Shown here piece by piece: positions 32,280-43,660 of a stretch of 64,000 nt of DNA. Position 1 is the stretch's first letter; each line of letters begins with the position of its first letter. The notes below the pieces were generated by a model. It was given only the letters and a program-made list of their open reading frames with translations, was not told the DNA's origin and ran no database searches. Position numbers and translations under genes: made by a program. The stretch lies in assembly GCA_963693365.1 (NCBI GenBank), contig CAVNZM010000007.1, forward strand, positions 6,510,001 to 6,574,000, written 5' to 3'. This DNA is from Amoebidium appalachense (taxonomy: Eukaryota > Ichthyosporea).

Positions 32280-32920
32280 TTTAGGACTGTCTAATGGGAT
32301 TCGGTTTACGCTATATGAAGGAAAAATTTCCAAACCCGTCGACGACGATGTAGACCGTCGGCTGAGTGGTGTACGACACCTTTAGGGATGACCGACAGTA
32401 TTTGGACAGCCCAATAACAATAACCCTGTAACCACCCTTATGGATGGGTTTACAGCAACCACAACTTTCGTGGTACTCCTAACCCCATACATTGGATGTA
32501 CACTCTATGTCGTGCACACCTCCGGATCGACATCATAAGATGGTCTTGCTGCACCCCCTCGGAAGACTGTCTTAAGACGTCGGAAACAACCGTCGAATGG
32601 ATGGGTTTACAATATCCATATGAACGTCCTCGACAACCATTACTGTTGTCGTAAACCCCCCTAGAGTACGACATCGTAACATGCTCTTCAAGTTGCGACA
32701 CCCAACGTAAGACTGTCAATAGAAGTCTGAAAACCCGCCTAATGGATTGGTTTACAGTATCCATTTGAAGGTCCACGACACACCGTGTATGTCGTAAACA
32801 CCTGCAAATTACGACATCGTTAGATGATATTATGATGCCCCATCGTAAGACTGTCATTAGACGTCTGAAACCCTGCCTGATGGATGGGTTTACCGTATCG
32901 ATAGGAAGGTCATGGCAGGC
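32280..32920. repeat. ~145-bp satellite, four to five diverged units
   Basis: The landmark ggtttac recurs at 32303, 32447, 32604, 32749 and 32887, with spacings of 144, 157, 145 and 138 bp. Other blocks repeat in phase: ggatgggtttac, gtcgtaaac, tacgacatcg, taagactgtc and gacgtctgaaa. The units are diverged, so this is an old tandem array. It does not encode a protein. Confidence 0.8.
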
Positions 32921-33348
32921 CATGTTGAACTCACATAAATTAGCACTAGTAGTAAAAACCAAGCTGTGTACATTTTAATTGAGCATCTGGAGGGGCTGCT
33001 GTATAGCTATATGATACCACTATCATTTGACAGATATGTGTAATATAGATGTTAATAATTTTCCTGTAAAATTGTAAATAATAACTGGTGGCACGGCCTT
33101 CTGGATACATATAACAATGGATGTTTTATGGGGCCCCGTTTCGTGGGAATGCTGGCATACTTGAAAGAGAATACATAAGAGAACGAATCGGATGCTGATG
33201 GGGTACAACAACTTGCAGAGTTTGTGGGTGCCTGGAGCGGCACTGAGGGGATTATAGTAGGGATAATTATATTGCGGAAAGCTGAACAGTGTAGGGTACT
33301 ATAGACGGCGCTGAACATGCCTGTATGAAGTCTGTACATATGCGTGTA
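32921..33348. other. Unassigned flank of gypsy-2
   Basis: Ordinary sequence with no recognised gene. Its last five bases, gtgta (33344-33348), are the left target-site duplication of the next element. Confidence 0.6.
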
Positions 33349-33963
33349 TGTGGTATATTATACCGGATATCTAGTATGGATGTACACAGGTTGAGATATA
33401 CGCACACGTGTACATGTAAGTATACCACTGTGTTTGATCTTAGGTAGGCCAGTATGCATGTCCCCCCCAGTCTTGTGCGCATGAGCATGGAGTTAAACAT
33501 ATGTGCACGTGCAGCTTGCAGGATTATTCATGGGAAAACAGATATAATAGTCACATGGGACCGACACGTAGACTAAGTAGAGGAACCATGAGCGTTAAGT
33601 TATAGTTTTATCATGGGAAAATATGCAAGTAGCCGTGAGGTATGACTGTGGAATGCATCGTTAGGCAAGTACTGTCACCCGATTGGCTCACTAAGTTTAT
33701 TGGAACCGTGATAGCCATGGGACAGAACCGTGAACCGTATGTGATTGGCTCTCGTAGCCAAAAGGACATACCGATGCGCATGTCTGAGCCGCTGTGCGAG
33801 CTCCAATATAAGGGCATGTCGGGGGCTTCAGAGCTCACTCAGTGTGCTCGGCTTACTAGGTGTAAGTAGGACTAGCACGTAACTTAGCAAAGCGTGGTCT
33901 AGTCAACCCCGTTCATTTACAAATATATTGTTTGTCACAGACACACGATCATTTTATACAACA
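33349..33963 (+). repeat. gypsy-2 5' LTR
   Basis: 615 bp. A TATA-like caatataag lies near 33811-33819. The 70-odd-codon frame inside it is repeated in the 3' LTR and is not a gene. Confidence 0.95.
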
Positions 33964-33979
33964 GCTGAGCTACACCCCC
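33964..33979 (+). other. gypsy-2 primer-binding site matching the 5' end of tRNA-Ala
   Basis: gctgagctacaccccc directly follows the LTR. Its complement, gggggtgtagctcagc, matches the first 15 nt of a typical eukaryotic tRNA-Ala (acceptor strand plus A box). A standard site would match the tRNA 3' end and begin TGG. The primer would need a 3' end in the D loop, that is a ~16-nt 5' tRNA fragment. Confidence 0.55.
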
Positions 33980-34055
33980 TGCAGTGCTAGTTCTTGCGCT
34001 GCAAGTGTGCTCGTTTCAAAGCAAATACTATGTTTTTAGTTGTTTGGGTTCTAAC

Positions 34056-35800
34056 ATGTCTGGCCACCTTGGTGACGACAATGCCGGCCCTAGCGGCCTG
34101 CATGGGGGCGAAGCAAGAAACGCCGACCTTATTTTCCTTCAAGAACTCGGGTATAATGTTCCCCTTTCTCCCCCCGGCGCTTCACCGTGGTACCCTCCTG
34201 GAGCAGACATTCCGTTGCTCGACCGTGTTTACTTCCGTACACACGACCTGCAACACGGCAATCAATACTGCTTCTCTTTTCGTTCAGGGGAAACCGACTA
34301 CGGCCAATCATTTGACCCCGAAGACCTGCCACCTGAAGACAATCGACATTCATCAGTCGACCTTCTCCACGGGCTGGAACTGTCGAGGTCAACGTGAACG
34401 CAAGCAGAGGCACCAGACGCCCTGGTACGCGCCCTAACGGAGTATGCAAATTTGCACAACAAAACGGGCGTGAGCCTGGCAGCTTGGTGCTGGTGCGTTC
34501 TTGGGTGTCTCCTTCTGTTCATGCTGCTGGCATTGTTGGTATCGAAGTTTGCCAGCTGTACAGCGCGCACGGCAGGCACTCACCATGCTCCACCAACAAC
34601 TGCTCGCCCTCGCGAATGTATTCACTTCCAGGCAAAACTACGCGTGCCTTTCAGGGCAGTCTTCCCACATAACTAAGTCACATGAAATTATCAATCAGTT
34701 AGTGGCTCTTAGTCGTGGTGAGCTCGACCTAGTTGTTACTTATTATGGTAATTGGGGCCCTCGAAAATTTCATCCAAGCATGCTCCCCTCGTGGGTTCGT
34801 GCCGGACGGGGCCCCCGTAAGAACTCTGGCCGAGGTGGTAGGGGTGGGCGTGGTGGTGGCCGGGGGGGGCATAACAACCCCCCTCCTGCTGCCAACGAAA
34901 ATGGGGATGGTAATGCAGGTGGCGGCGGCCCCCCACCTCCCCCGGACGGTGGTGCTGACGGTGGTGCCGGTGGTGCTAATGGTGCCGGAGGTGCTAACGG
35001 TGCTGGTGGTGCCGGTGGTGGTGGTGGTGATGGCGGTGGCGACGGCGGTGACGGTGGCGATGACGGTGACGGTAACGACGGCAACGGTGACGACCGGGAG
35101 GGGAAGGAAAAGATTCAACACATCCCCTCAGCAGCAATTCAGTCTCGTCCTATGCTCGAGGCAGATGCCGATATCGACGAATTCTACAAACAACTCCAAC
35201 ATCATTTAATTTTCTTTTGTATTATGGAGTTGGTGGGCTTAAATCGCACGTTGATGTTTATTCGTATGTGCATGGGCCCCGGGGACCCCCGAGATGCTGC
35301 CGATAACGTCGACCTTTCCACGTGCACCGGCATGGACGATTTTTGGGCTAAGTTCCTTGAGAAGTATTTAGACAAGGAACGTAAGGAGGAGCATTTAGAC
35401 GAGCTGAACAAGCTTCGTTTTATGCACACTCGGGCCTCGATAAAGACATTCCACAAGAAATTTAATTGCATCGTCTCCAACACGGGTCTCAAGAACATGC
35501 CCGAGGTCGTGCTTCATCATTACCAACGTACCCTCAACGACTACCCGGACCTTTGTTCGGAGGCCCGGGCTGCCACCACCCTCAAGCAAGCCATGGCCCG
35601 TGTCATCCGACGGTATGAAGCTGATGTGGGTGCTCACAATTTAAAATGTAACCGTAATGTGGGTGGTGTAGATGAGATGGGTGGTGGTAGTGGGGGGCAT
35701 GGTGGTGGTGGTGGTGGTCACGGGGGTGGCCACGGGGGTAGTGGGGGTAATGTTCAAGTTGGTGGTAAGGGTAAATCTAATGGGGGGGGGCAAATGGGCT
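34056..35800 (+). pseudogene. gypsy-2 gag, frame-broken
   Basis: N-terminal part from MSGHLGDDNAGPSG at 34056 to 34397 in one frame. The main body lies in another frame (34501-35802). It has QALTMLHQQLLALANVF, a Gly-rich low-complexity stretch (34800-35090), then a capsid-like helical domain (FYKQLQHHLIFFCIMELVGL ... FWAKFLEKYLDKERKEE). A second Gly-rich run ends in poly-G at 35784-35792. There the frame changes into the zinc-knuckle segment. Confidence 0.75.
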
Positions 35801-35926
35801 AAGGACGATAAAAAGAAAGATAAGAGGGGGCCCAATTGTTGGGCATGCAAGCAGCCGGGGCATCGTTTTAAAGATTGCCCCACCCGAGCTGCCAAGAAGA
35901 ACAAGGGCAAGCAAAGTGAAAAATAG
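35800..35926 (+). CDS. gypsy-2 gag zinc knuckle
   Basis: Frame after the poly-G run: NCWACKQPGHRFKDCPTR, a perfect CX2CX4HX4C RNA-binding knuckle, then a Lys-rich end and TAG (35924-35926). The same frame stays open past the TAG into pol. Confidence 0.85.
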
Positions 35927-35980
35927 ATAATTGCCGGTGCTAGATGCACGGATACGGCATGTATTGCACATTGTGACCCA

Positions 35981-38758
35981 GTGGGTCACGAGAAAGTAAT
36001 TAAAAATGTGCCTATACCAAGTGCTTCTGCCCCGGCTTCTTCCGATATCCCCCCCTCCGAGCCCCTTTCCCCCGACCCCCGACCCCCCACCCCCCCACAC
36101 CTATCCCCCCCCACAAAGAAACTTCGAACACTCGATAGAATAAGAAAAGTGTTCGATATAAGTGCCATATGCAATGCAGGAAGACGTATCTATGTTAATG
36201 TTACGTTGAGTAATGAAAAATACTTTGCATTGTTTGACACTGGGGCATCATTCACGGTGGTTAGTGAAGCTGTTTTTTCCCGACACACGCAGGAGTTTGC
36301 TTTGCAACCCTCTGATGTGATTGTTACTTCCGTACGGAAAAACGATAAAGCTCTAGCTGTGAGTGGTGAAGTGATGCTCCCGTTATGCCTCGGTTCTCAA
36401 ACATTCATGTGGCCTTGCTTAGTAATTAAAAATATTAAGCATGACATGATTATTGGGAACGATTTTGCCAACAAACACATTGCCACCACTAATCATCAAG
36501 CACACTCACTAACACTGGTGTCGGGGATGGTGGTGCCGACGTCATCTTTGCACACCCCCTACACAATGTGTCCTGTTACCGTCAAGCACGACACCACCGT
36601 CAAATCTGGCTTTGGATGTGTATTACGTGCAACGGTGCAGGTGACTGCTGCTGCTGCTGCTGCTGGCACCCTCGGTATCTTCGAGCCTACTCGTGAATTT
36701 CGAGATAAGTTCCCCCCCACCATCTGTGAAATTAGTGTGGATAAATCTATTGCTGTTGTGTGCGAAAATGGTGTGGGTCCGGATTTGAACGTGTTCGGTA
36801 CCATCGGTCATTTCGTTCCTACGAGCCGACATGAGTACATACACGAACTGAGTGTTTTGCAAGCCGAACCCCACCCCAGTCGTACACAAACCGTCGTTGG
36901 TGCAATAGCGCAGTGCATCAGGTGGGCAACGGGGGGTGGAGAAGGTTGCCTACCCAATTCACCTCCGGCCGTGCCACCGGGCCGGGTGCCTACCGATAAC
37001 ATGTGTGGGCACGAAGGGCATGTGAGTGGGACACGAGGCGGTCCGATACACTCACCGATCGACCAATCAATGTGTGCCGTTGATCATGAAACCCCCCCCC
37101 CCCCCCCACGAAAAATTTCGGAAATTTCGGGTGGGGGTGCACACGATGCCGGCCAGGCTCCCCACGGTTTTGATTGGAATAGGGTGCCTCAGATTATGCT
37201 TCCGGATGTCAAGAAACTATTAGAAGCACACTCTTGTTGCTTCATCACTACGGACCCCGACGAATTTCCTCAGATAAAAGGATTCACCATGCACATAGAC
37301 ACGGGAGATAACCCACCGATTCGATTAAAACAGTGGAGGTTGGAACAAGTGAAAGAGCAGGCTGCAAAGGAGATCGTAGAGGATATGTGTCGTAGAGGGC
37401 AGATGGAACAAGCACACAGTCAGTATAATTCACCCACCTTCGTAATACGAAAACCAAACGGAAAATACCGTCTGCTGACTGATTTTCGTGCTCTTAACAA
37501 GCAAATTCGAAAATCTGCCTGGCCCATGCCCAACTTGCAACAACAAATAGAGAAGTTGGCTGGGTATAAGTATTTCTGTAAAGCTGATATGTCGGGTGCC
37601 TTTTACCAAATACTGCTAGACGCTGAGTCACGTGAAAAAACAGGATTTTCTGTGGCTGGTGTGCAGTATCGTTATTGTGTGGCACCACAGGGGCTAAGTA
37701 CTTCCCCGTCCCAGCTAGCATCTATCATGACACAGATTTTGGCCCCTCTGGCCGATGACGTGGTGGTATATGCCGATGATTTAGCTGTGGGTGCACACAC
37801 CGAAAAAGAATTAATACAGAAGCTTGACCGACTTTTCACCCGTCTCGGTGAATATGGAGTTAAGCTCGATGGGGCAAAGACATACATTGGGCTCACGGAA
37901 ATACCGTTTTTGGGTTGGATTGTAGGTGTGAATGGCATTCGGCCCGACCCGAAAAAGGTACAGGCAGTGAAAGATTGGCCGGTACCAAACACACTACACC
38001 AACTCCGGGGTTTTCTGGGTATTACTTCCTATCTCCGCCGTCACATTTTAAATTATGCAGAGCGAGCCCGACCCATGAATGCCGAGTGTTACGGAGAAAA
38101 ACACCGACGTTTAAAATGGACGGACGAATTAGATCGCTCGTTTAAAGATTTAAAATCGACGTTATCGGAGGAAGTGCTTGCCCTGCCCGATCTTTCCCCC
38201 ACGGGGGGTCAGTTTCTTATTCGTTGTGATGCTAGTCGGTTCTCGGAAGGGGCTTGCCTGTATCAAAAACAAAAAGATGGCAAGTTCCGCACAGTGGCAT
38301 ATGCCTCCCGGATGTTTCAACCTACCGAACGTAGGTGGAGCAACATCGAACGAGAAACGCATGCAATCTATTGGGCACTGAAAGAGTTTAGGGTGTACGT
38401 GTATGGTCGAGTGAATACTATTGTGGAAAGTGACCATAAGCCCTGTCTTTCTCTTAAAGGTGTCAAACGGATAGCAAACGAACGGATCATGCAACGGTGG
38501 GCTTTGGAAATGCAGGAGTATGATTTCGATCTATACTACCGACCTGGCCCTACCATGCGCAATGCTGATGGGTTAAGCCGTATAGGATATATTCTGCATG
38601 AGAACGAAAACATACCACTGGAAAGGTGGGATGTGAAAAAGGAATTACAAGAGGTTCTCACAGCAGATTTATCCGAGCTTAGCTCGAAACCAGCCGAAGT
38701 GTTTGTTGATTGGGGTGATGCACTCGAATTCTACACATTTTCGATCCAGACCGCTTGA
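35981..38758 (+). CDS. gypsy-2 Pol: protease, RT, RNase H
   Basis: 925 codons from the first ATG; the frame is open back to the gag TAG at 35926. Retropepsin motif ALFDTGASFTVV (about residue 80) and MIIGNDFANKH. RT starts near residue 440 (MHIDTGDNPPI), with SPTFVIRKPNGKYRLL, DFRALN and the catalytic YADD at 37769-37780. Then PFLGWIVGVNGIRPDPKK, LRGFLGITSYLRR and RNase H (LIRCDASRFSEGACLY, NIERETHAIYWALKEF, TIVESDHKPCL, NADGLSR). This is the best-preserved retroelement protein in the window. It ends where integrase should begin. Confidence 0.92.
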   Translation: MGHEKVIKNVPIPSASAPASSDIPPSEPLSPDPRPPTPPHLSPPTKKLRTLDRIRKVFDISAICNAGRRIYVNVTLSNEKYFALFDTGASFTVVSEAVFSRHTQEFALQPSDVIVTSVRKNDKALAVSGEVMLPLCLGSQTFMWPCLVIKNIKHDMIIGNDFANKHIATTNHQAHSLTLVSGMVVPTSSLHTPYTMCPVTVKHDTTVKSGFGCVLRATVQVTAAAAAAGTLGIFEPTREFRDKFPPTICEISVDKSIAVVCENGVGPDLNVFGTIGHFVPTSRHEYIHELSVLQAEPHPSRTQTVVGAIAQCIRWATGGGEGCLPNSPPAVPPGRVPTDNMCGHEGHVSGTRGGPIHSPIDQSMCAVDHETPPPPPRKISEISGGGAHDAGQAPHGFDWNRVPQIMLPDVKKLLEAHSCCFITTDPDEFPQIKGFTMHIDTGDNPPIRLKQWRLEQVKEQAAKEIVEDMCRRGQMEQAHSQYNSPTFVIRKPNGKYRLLTDFRALNKQIRKSAWPMPNLQQQIEKLAGYKYFCKADMSGAFYQILLDAESREKTGFSVAGVQYRYCVAPQGLSTSPSQLASIMTQILAPLADDVVVYADDLAVGAHTEKELIQKLDRLFTRLGEYGVKLDGAKTYIGLTEIPFLGWIVGVNGIRPDPKKVQAVKDWPVPNTLHQLRGFLGITSYLRRHILNYAERARPMNAECYGEKHRRLKWTDELDRSFKDLKSTLSEEVLALPDLSPTGGQFLIRCDASRFSEGACLYQKQKDGKFRTVAYASRMFQPTERRWSNIERETHAIYWALKEFRVYVYGRVNTIVESDHKPCLSLKGVKRIANERIMQRWALEMQEYDFDLYYRPGPTMRNADGLSRIGYILHENENIPLERWDVKKELQEVLTADLSELSSKPAEVFVDWGDALEFYTFSIQTA

Positions 38759-40100
38759 AATGTGCACAAATTTCTGCACTCAGTCAAGCCGGCCTGCCCT
38801 CCCTTTCTGCACTCGGTGGTGCCGGCTATCAGAAGGAAGCAATTATGATGGCACAGGGGGGGACAAAATGTGTAAGGATATAATCACGTGGCTCCGGTGG
38901 CTTGCCTCCCTCGATGCCGAGGCCAAACGGGAATGGCAGGCAGGGGGGGAACGAGCTGCACACGGTCTTAATCTTGACTATTTCGGATACAAAAAGGTTA
39001 AGAAAATAGCACAAATGTGTGTGATAGAGGATGGCAAGTAGAGTTGTTGAACGTTGCATTTGGGAAAGCGCGGGGGGGGGGGGGGGGGGGGAGGGGGGGG
39101 GGTACATACCAATTGGTGCTACGGAGTAGCCGATAGCCGGCCGTGACGATTTCATTTGTCCGTTTGTTCTCAAACCACATGTGCACAATCGTGTTTTTGG
39201 GCAACTTGGTCCCAAAATTGGTCCGACGGGGGGGCTCATACTGGCATTGAACGAACTTACGAAAGATTATACAATTACTATTGGCCACGCATACACAAAG
39301 ATATCACTGCTTATGTGAATGCCTGCACACAGTGCCAAGGCCGTAACGATAACCCACACTTGAGAAGTAGGCCATTTGAACAGAGACACGAAAATTTAAA
39401 AATGTTCTCTCGTGTTTCTGTTGACCTTATGGGTCCGTTCACAGAAACGAAAAATGGTAATACCCTCATTTGTGTGTTTATGGATATGGCAACGAAGTAT
39501 TTAATCACTGTGCCCATCCAATCTAAGCATGCCGTTAATGTTGCACATGCACTCATGAATGTAATTTGCTATATACACGGCCCCCCTCGTACACTCTTGA
39601 GTGATCAAGGATCCGAATTTCTCAATGAGCTAATTGTTGAGGTTTGCCGTATAGCAAATATTGCACAAGTGAGCACCTCTGCATATCACCCACAAAGCAA
39701 CAACGGTTCCAATGAACGGTCTCATAGATTTATTAATAATGCACTCTCAAAGTACGTTAATTATGAGCACACTAATTGGGACACTCTGTTGCCGGTGGTT
39801 ACACATGCATACAACACAACAACACACAAAATTTTGCAATGTACACCGTATTATCTTGTGTACGGGCAAGAAGCAACACAATTCCCTGACGTTGCGGCCC
39901 TTCTTAGCAGTAACCACCCGGCACTCAAGGACCCAGAGTGGAAGGCATACCGGCGAGAGTTACTAGCCCGTTTGCCTCTGCTCCGTGCTGTGGTCCAGCA
40001 ACGCGCCGTACGAGAGCCCCCAGGCCCCTCGGTGGCTCGTGAATTTAAGAAGGGTGCACGGATTCGTGTTCGGAATCAAGCCAAAAATATCGGTGCCTGA
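38759..40100 (+). pseudogene. gypsy-2 integrase, damaged
   Basis: A short frame to 39041 carries the pre-integrase linker (YFGYKKVKKIAQMCVIEDGK). About 100 bp holding poly-G (about 39070-39102) and frame changes follow. The main integrase frame then runs from 39156 to 40100. It has GAHTGIERTYERLYNYYW and ACTQCQGRN (half of the HHCC), the first Asp in VSVDLMGPF, the second in LLSDQGSEF and the Glu in NNGSNERSHR. All three catalytic residues are present. The zinc-finger N-terminus is disrupted. Confidence 0.85.
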
Positions 40101-40536
40101 TGTACGGTGGCTTACGGGTTACGAAATCGTCAAAAGGGTCGGCCCGGTCACGTACGAGATCCAAAGCTTAGCAACTATGAAGAAATCTAAGTGGCACGTG
40201 GACGATATTCAGCTTGAATTGAGTGAGCAAGATAGAATTCGGCCTCAAGATCTCTCTCACCTCCCGGACACGGGCGATAGTCACAATTTCAACAAGGTTC
40301 TGCCGGACGAGTGGGTGGTGGAAAAGGTGCTTGACGTAAGAATTCAGAAACGGCGCAAGCAATCCACCCCTTACAAGTGGTACCAGATCAAGTGGGCAGG
40401 CAAAGATGAATCATTCACCTCTTGGGAGTGTGAGAAAGACTTAGCCTGCCCGGACAAGATCCGAGAGTTCCACCAACGCAGAGGTGACCTTGCATCGTTC
40501 CACGGATACATTGACTCATTGTGTGGAGCATGGTGA
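40080..40536 (+). CDS. gypsy-2 integrase tail with chromodomain
   Basis: Frame 39985-40536. From about 40100 it encodes WLTGYEIVKRVGPVTYEIQ (GPY-like module). A clear chromodomain lies at about 40300-40480 (DEWVVEKVLDVRIQ, YKWYQIKWAGKDESFTSWE), with the expected aromatic residues, and the stop is TGA. It should direct integration to particular chromatin. Confidence 0.85.
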
Positions 40537-40576
40537 CGTATGTCGAGGACGACATACTTCTTTTTACGGTGGGGCG

Positions 40577-41187
40577 TGTGGTATATTATACTGGATATCT
40601 AGTATGGATGTACACAGGTTGAGATATACGCACACGTGTACATGTATATATACCACTGTGTTTGATCTTAGGTAGGCCAGTATGCATGTCCCCCCCAGTC
40701 TTGTGCGCATGAGCATGGAGTTAAACATATGTGCACGTGCAGCTTGCAGGATTATTCATGGGAAAACAGATATAATAGTCACATGGGACCGACACGTAGT
40801 AGAGAAACCATGAGCGTTAAGTTATAGTTTTATCATGGGAAAATATGCAAGTAGCCGTGAGGTATGACTGTGGAATGCATCGTTAGGCAAGTACTGTCAC
40901 CCGATTGGCTCACTAAGTTTATTGGAACCGTGATAGCCATGGGACAGAACCGTGAACCGTATGTGATTGGCTCTCGTAGCCAAAAGGACATATACCGATG
41001 CGCATGTCTGAGCCGCTGTGCGAGCTCCGATATAAGGGCATGTCGGGGGCTTCAGAGCTCACTCAGTGTGCTCGGCTTACTAGGTGTAAGTAGGACTAGC
41101 ACGTAACTTAGCAAAGCGTGGTCTAGTCAACCCCGTTCATTTACAAATATATTGTTTGTCACAGACACACGATCATTTTATACAACA
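40577..41187 (+). repeat. gypsy-2 3' LTR
   Basis: 611 bp, close match to 33349-33963. Preceded by a short purine tract (ggtggggcg, about 40568-40576). Confidence 0.95.
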
Positions 41188-41192
41188 GTGTA

Positions 41193-42248
41193 CATGTATT
41201 AAAAGTAAATCAAGAGCGGAGCCAAAGAACTTATTTAATAAACAAAAGGTTTTATTTGTGGAATTTATTGACATAAATATTTTTTCTGGGTAAACACGTA
41301 GGATGGGTGTTCGGTATCAACATAACCATGTAGGCTTCATTTCGTGTTTTAGCAGTTCGCGGTTGGCTTCCCGCACACGGGCACCTATTAGCCAATCAAA
41401 ACATTAGATTCCACATATCACTAGACCGAGTTTTGATTGGCTCGGATCAGATGTGGCACATATCACTAGATCGATTTTGATTGGCTCAGATCGGTAGGCT
41501 TAGGTATATAAGCACGACAGTTTTTAGCAGATCAGTGTAAACATCTGTACACGCCGTACATGTTTACTATTACGAATATACTGTACATATCATAGTGATC
41601 ACGTAGATATTGTGTACATACGATCAGATCAATATCACACGCGACAGCCGCGGGCTGCGGCTCACGACTGAGCCGCGGCGCCGGCAATATGCAGTGGCCG
41701 TGCAGTCAGTATGAACCAATAGAATTCGAGAACCGCTAGGATAGGAATGCAAGTCTCATCCACTACGGAGGCGACATCTATAGCTAAACGAACGGAACCA
41801 ATAAGGAAATCAGACCCAGTTGCATAAACCTAAACGGGCTTAAGTATTGACCAATCATTTGCCACAAAGTTATCCTTTTAGTTAGCTTCATGTTATTGGT
41901 GCACTGTGTGCACATAAAGACGACCGCACTCTTCTGACTGGTCAGAAGTCACGAAGGCATCAATGCCACCCATCCAGATGATCCGGAACCTGGGGGCTAT
42001 ATAAACAAGCCGTCCCAGTACGGGGGATCACTCTGAACGAGCACATTAAATAGTAACCTGGCCGCGTGTGCCTTACTACCCGTTCTCTGTCTTTATTCTG
42101 ATTCAGTTGTTCTCTGCCTTATCCCAACTAGTTCAACTGTTTACAATCAGCAAGCTACAAACACATCTTCTGTGTTTAGCACCCACAGCCTTACAGCTAT
42201 ATATTCCTTTTCATTCTCCCTATCTTTCTCTCCCGGACGCCGGTCAGC
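41193..42248 (+). other. Probable 5' region of the DIRS-like element
   Basis: Contains two tandem ~45-bp blocks (cacatatcactaga ... gattggctc, about 41414-41498) and a TATA-like tatataag at 41505-41512. An 18-bp palindrome cttctgactggtcagaag lies at 41931-41948, and a second TATA-like ctatataaac near 42000. No coding signal. Assignment to the next element rests on position only. Confidence 0.4.
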
Positions 42249-43434
42249 ATGCCGCCGAAAAAGCGCCAGGCCTCAGCCACCGCCCCTGCCGCGGCACCTA
42301 AGCGCCTACCCGCAGCGACCTCCGCCACAGGCTGACCAATGCTCCCGCGGGCCCTGACGCGCCTCCGGAGGCCCATACCACCACGGACCCTCCGGCTACT
42401 TCTCCCAGTCTACTCCTGAAGTCCCTCCTCAGGCCCCGCCGTCCCCCGCCGATGACTTCTCAAGACGCCGTCCTTGCCGCCCTCACCGCCATCAGCACCC
42501 AGATGGCTGGCGTCCTGGCCGCTCTCACCAACCGCGACCCTCCCACGCCCCCCGCCGCACCCTCCGCACCCGGGGAGCTCCTCGAGGTTTCCCCGGGGCT
42601 GCATCTCGGCCCTGACCTGGACCTACCTGCCCTGCCCGCGCCCCCCATTACAGGTGAGAACACTGGCGACATTCAGCCGGGCACACTGCCGCTTCCCCCC
42701 GCGGATGTGCTGGCAGATTTGCGCGCAAATCGTTTCGCCGACCTGTATAAGTTCACCCCTGCAGCCCTCCTGGCCCCATCCAAGAAACTTAAGGTCAGCA
42801 GCTGCGCATGGCCGACGACGGCAGCATCGTGGCTTTTCGCAATGACAAGCCCGTTCCCCTGCGTTCACTCCTCATTTGGATCCAAGCTTGGACCCATTAC
42901 ATTGCCGCCAAGCACCACCTCGACCTCCCCACGGACAAGGACGTACTTTGGACTCAGCACATCACTCGCCTCAGCACCCGATACCCGTGGGCCCAGATCC
43001 ACAACTATGACGTGTATGCCCGTACCGTTGCCCACCAGCAGGGTCGGGCTCCGATCGAGTGTCCCAACCTGCTCGCCCAACTCCCCAGGATCTCCTCCTG
43101 CCACCCACTCTGCTCCGAGTCATCCCGGACGCATGTCAGCGCTGTGGCTTCCCCAACCACCCCAGCGCGGCCTGCCCCATGTACCCCAAGCCCGGCTGTG
43201 GTCTTGACGGCTTCAAGCCGCACACAAGCCCGGCGGGGGCCAAACCCCCAACCGCCCTGGCCCGCAACCCGGCCCGGCAAAACCGGCCCGACCCGTGGAT
43301 CTACCCGCGACGCACTGCAGGAATTTCCACATTAACGGTCGGTCCTGTGCTAAGCAGCCCAGCCCCTTCTCCCACGTGTGCCCGCTCTGCTCTGGCACAC
43401 CCCCCCGCAAAGACTGCAAGCACAATGCCTAGTC
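42249..43434 (+). pseudogene. DIRS-like retrotransposon gag, several frame breaks
   Basis: ATG at 42249 (MPPKKRQASATAPAAAPKRL), then frame changes near 42335, 42790 and 43075. The central part has the DIRS-type gag pattern W..A...Y ... P ... YPW..I.NYD: LLIWIQAWTHYIAAKHH and RYPWAQIHNYDVYART. The C-terminus has two Cys/His clusters: CQRCGFPNHPSAACPMY (about 43130) and a C..FHING.SC ... HVC.LC pattern (43316-43434), which is typical of YR-retrotransposon gag proteins. Codons are GC-rich, unlike the two gypsy elements. Confidence 0.65.
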
Positions 43435-43660
43435 TACTCGCACACACACAGATAGAACATAGGGGCTAGCCTAGAGCTAGGACACACGGGTACAAGGAAA
43501 CGGAGCTCGGGAAAACGGGCCAATAGGGCTGAGTACAAATTTTCGCACGCCAACTGCGGCGCCCGCGCGCGCCAAGAATAAATGTCCCTACACAAAGACG
43601 CTATTCTGGCCACTGCACATAATTTTACTCCCCCCCCCATCCCACGAGCCTCCCTCCCCC

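Larger units (their letters stand above)
33349..41187 (+). mobile_element. Ty3/gypsy chromovirus LTR retrotransposon, gypsy-2
   Basis: Complete 7,839-bp insertion. LTRs are 615 bp (33349-33963) and 611 bp (40577-41187), TGTGG...CAACA, differing by a handful of bases. The 5-bp TSD gtgta lies at 33344-33348 and 41188-41192. Order: gag with CCHC knuckle, protease, RT, RNase H, integrase, chromodomain. The 925-codon pol frame is intact from protease through RNase H. Gag is joined to pol by an in-frame TAG. Integrase is damaged by poly-G and frame changes. The primer-binding site is unusual (see 33964). Confidence 0.95.

Noticed and set aside
33642-33869. 75-codon frame repeated at 40864-41106
   Set aside because: It lies within the gypsy-2 LTRs, so the repetition comes from LTR identity and not from a gene family.
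34770-35121. Pro- and Thr/Val-rich minus-strand frames
   Set aside because: Antisense of the Gly-rich region of gypsy-2 gag.
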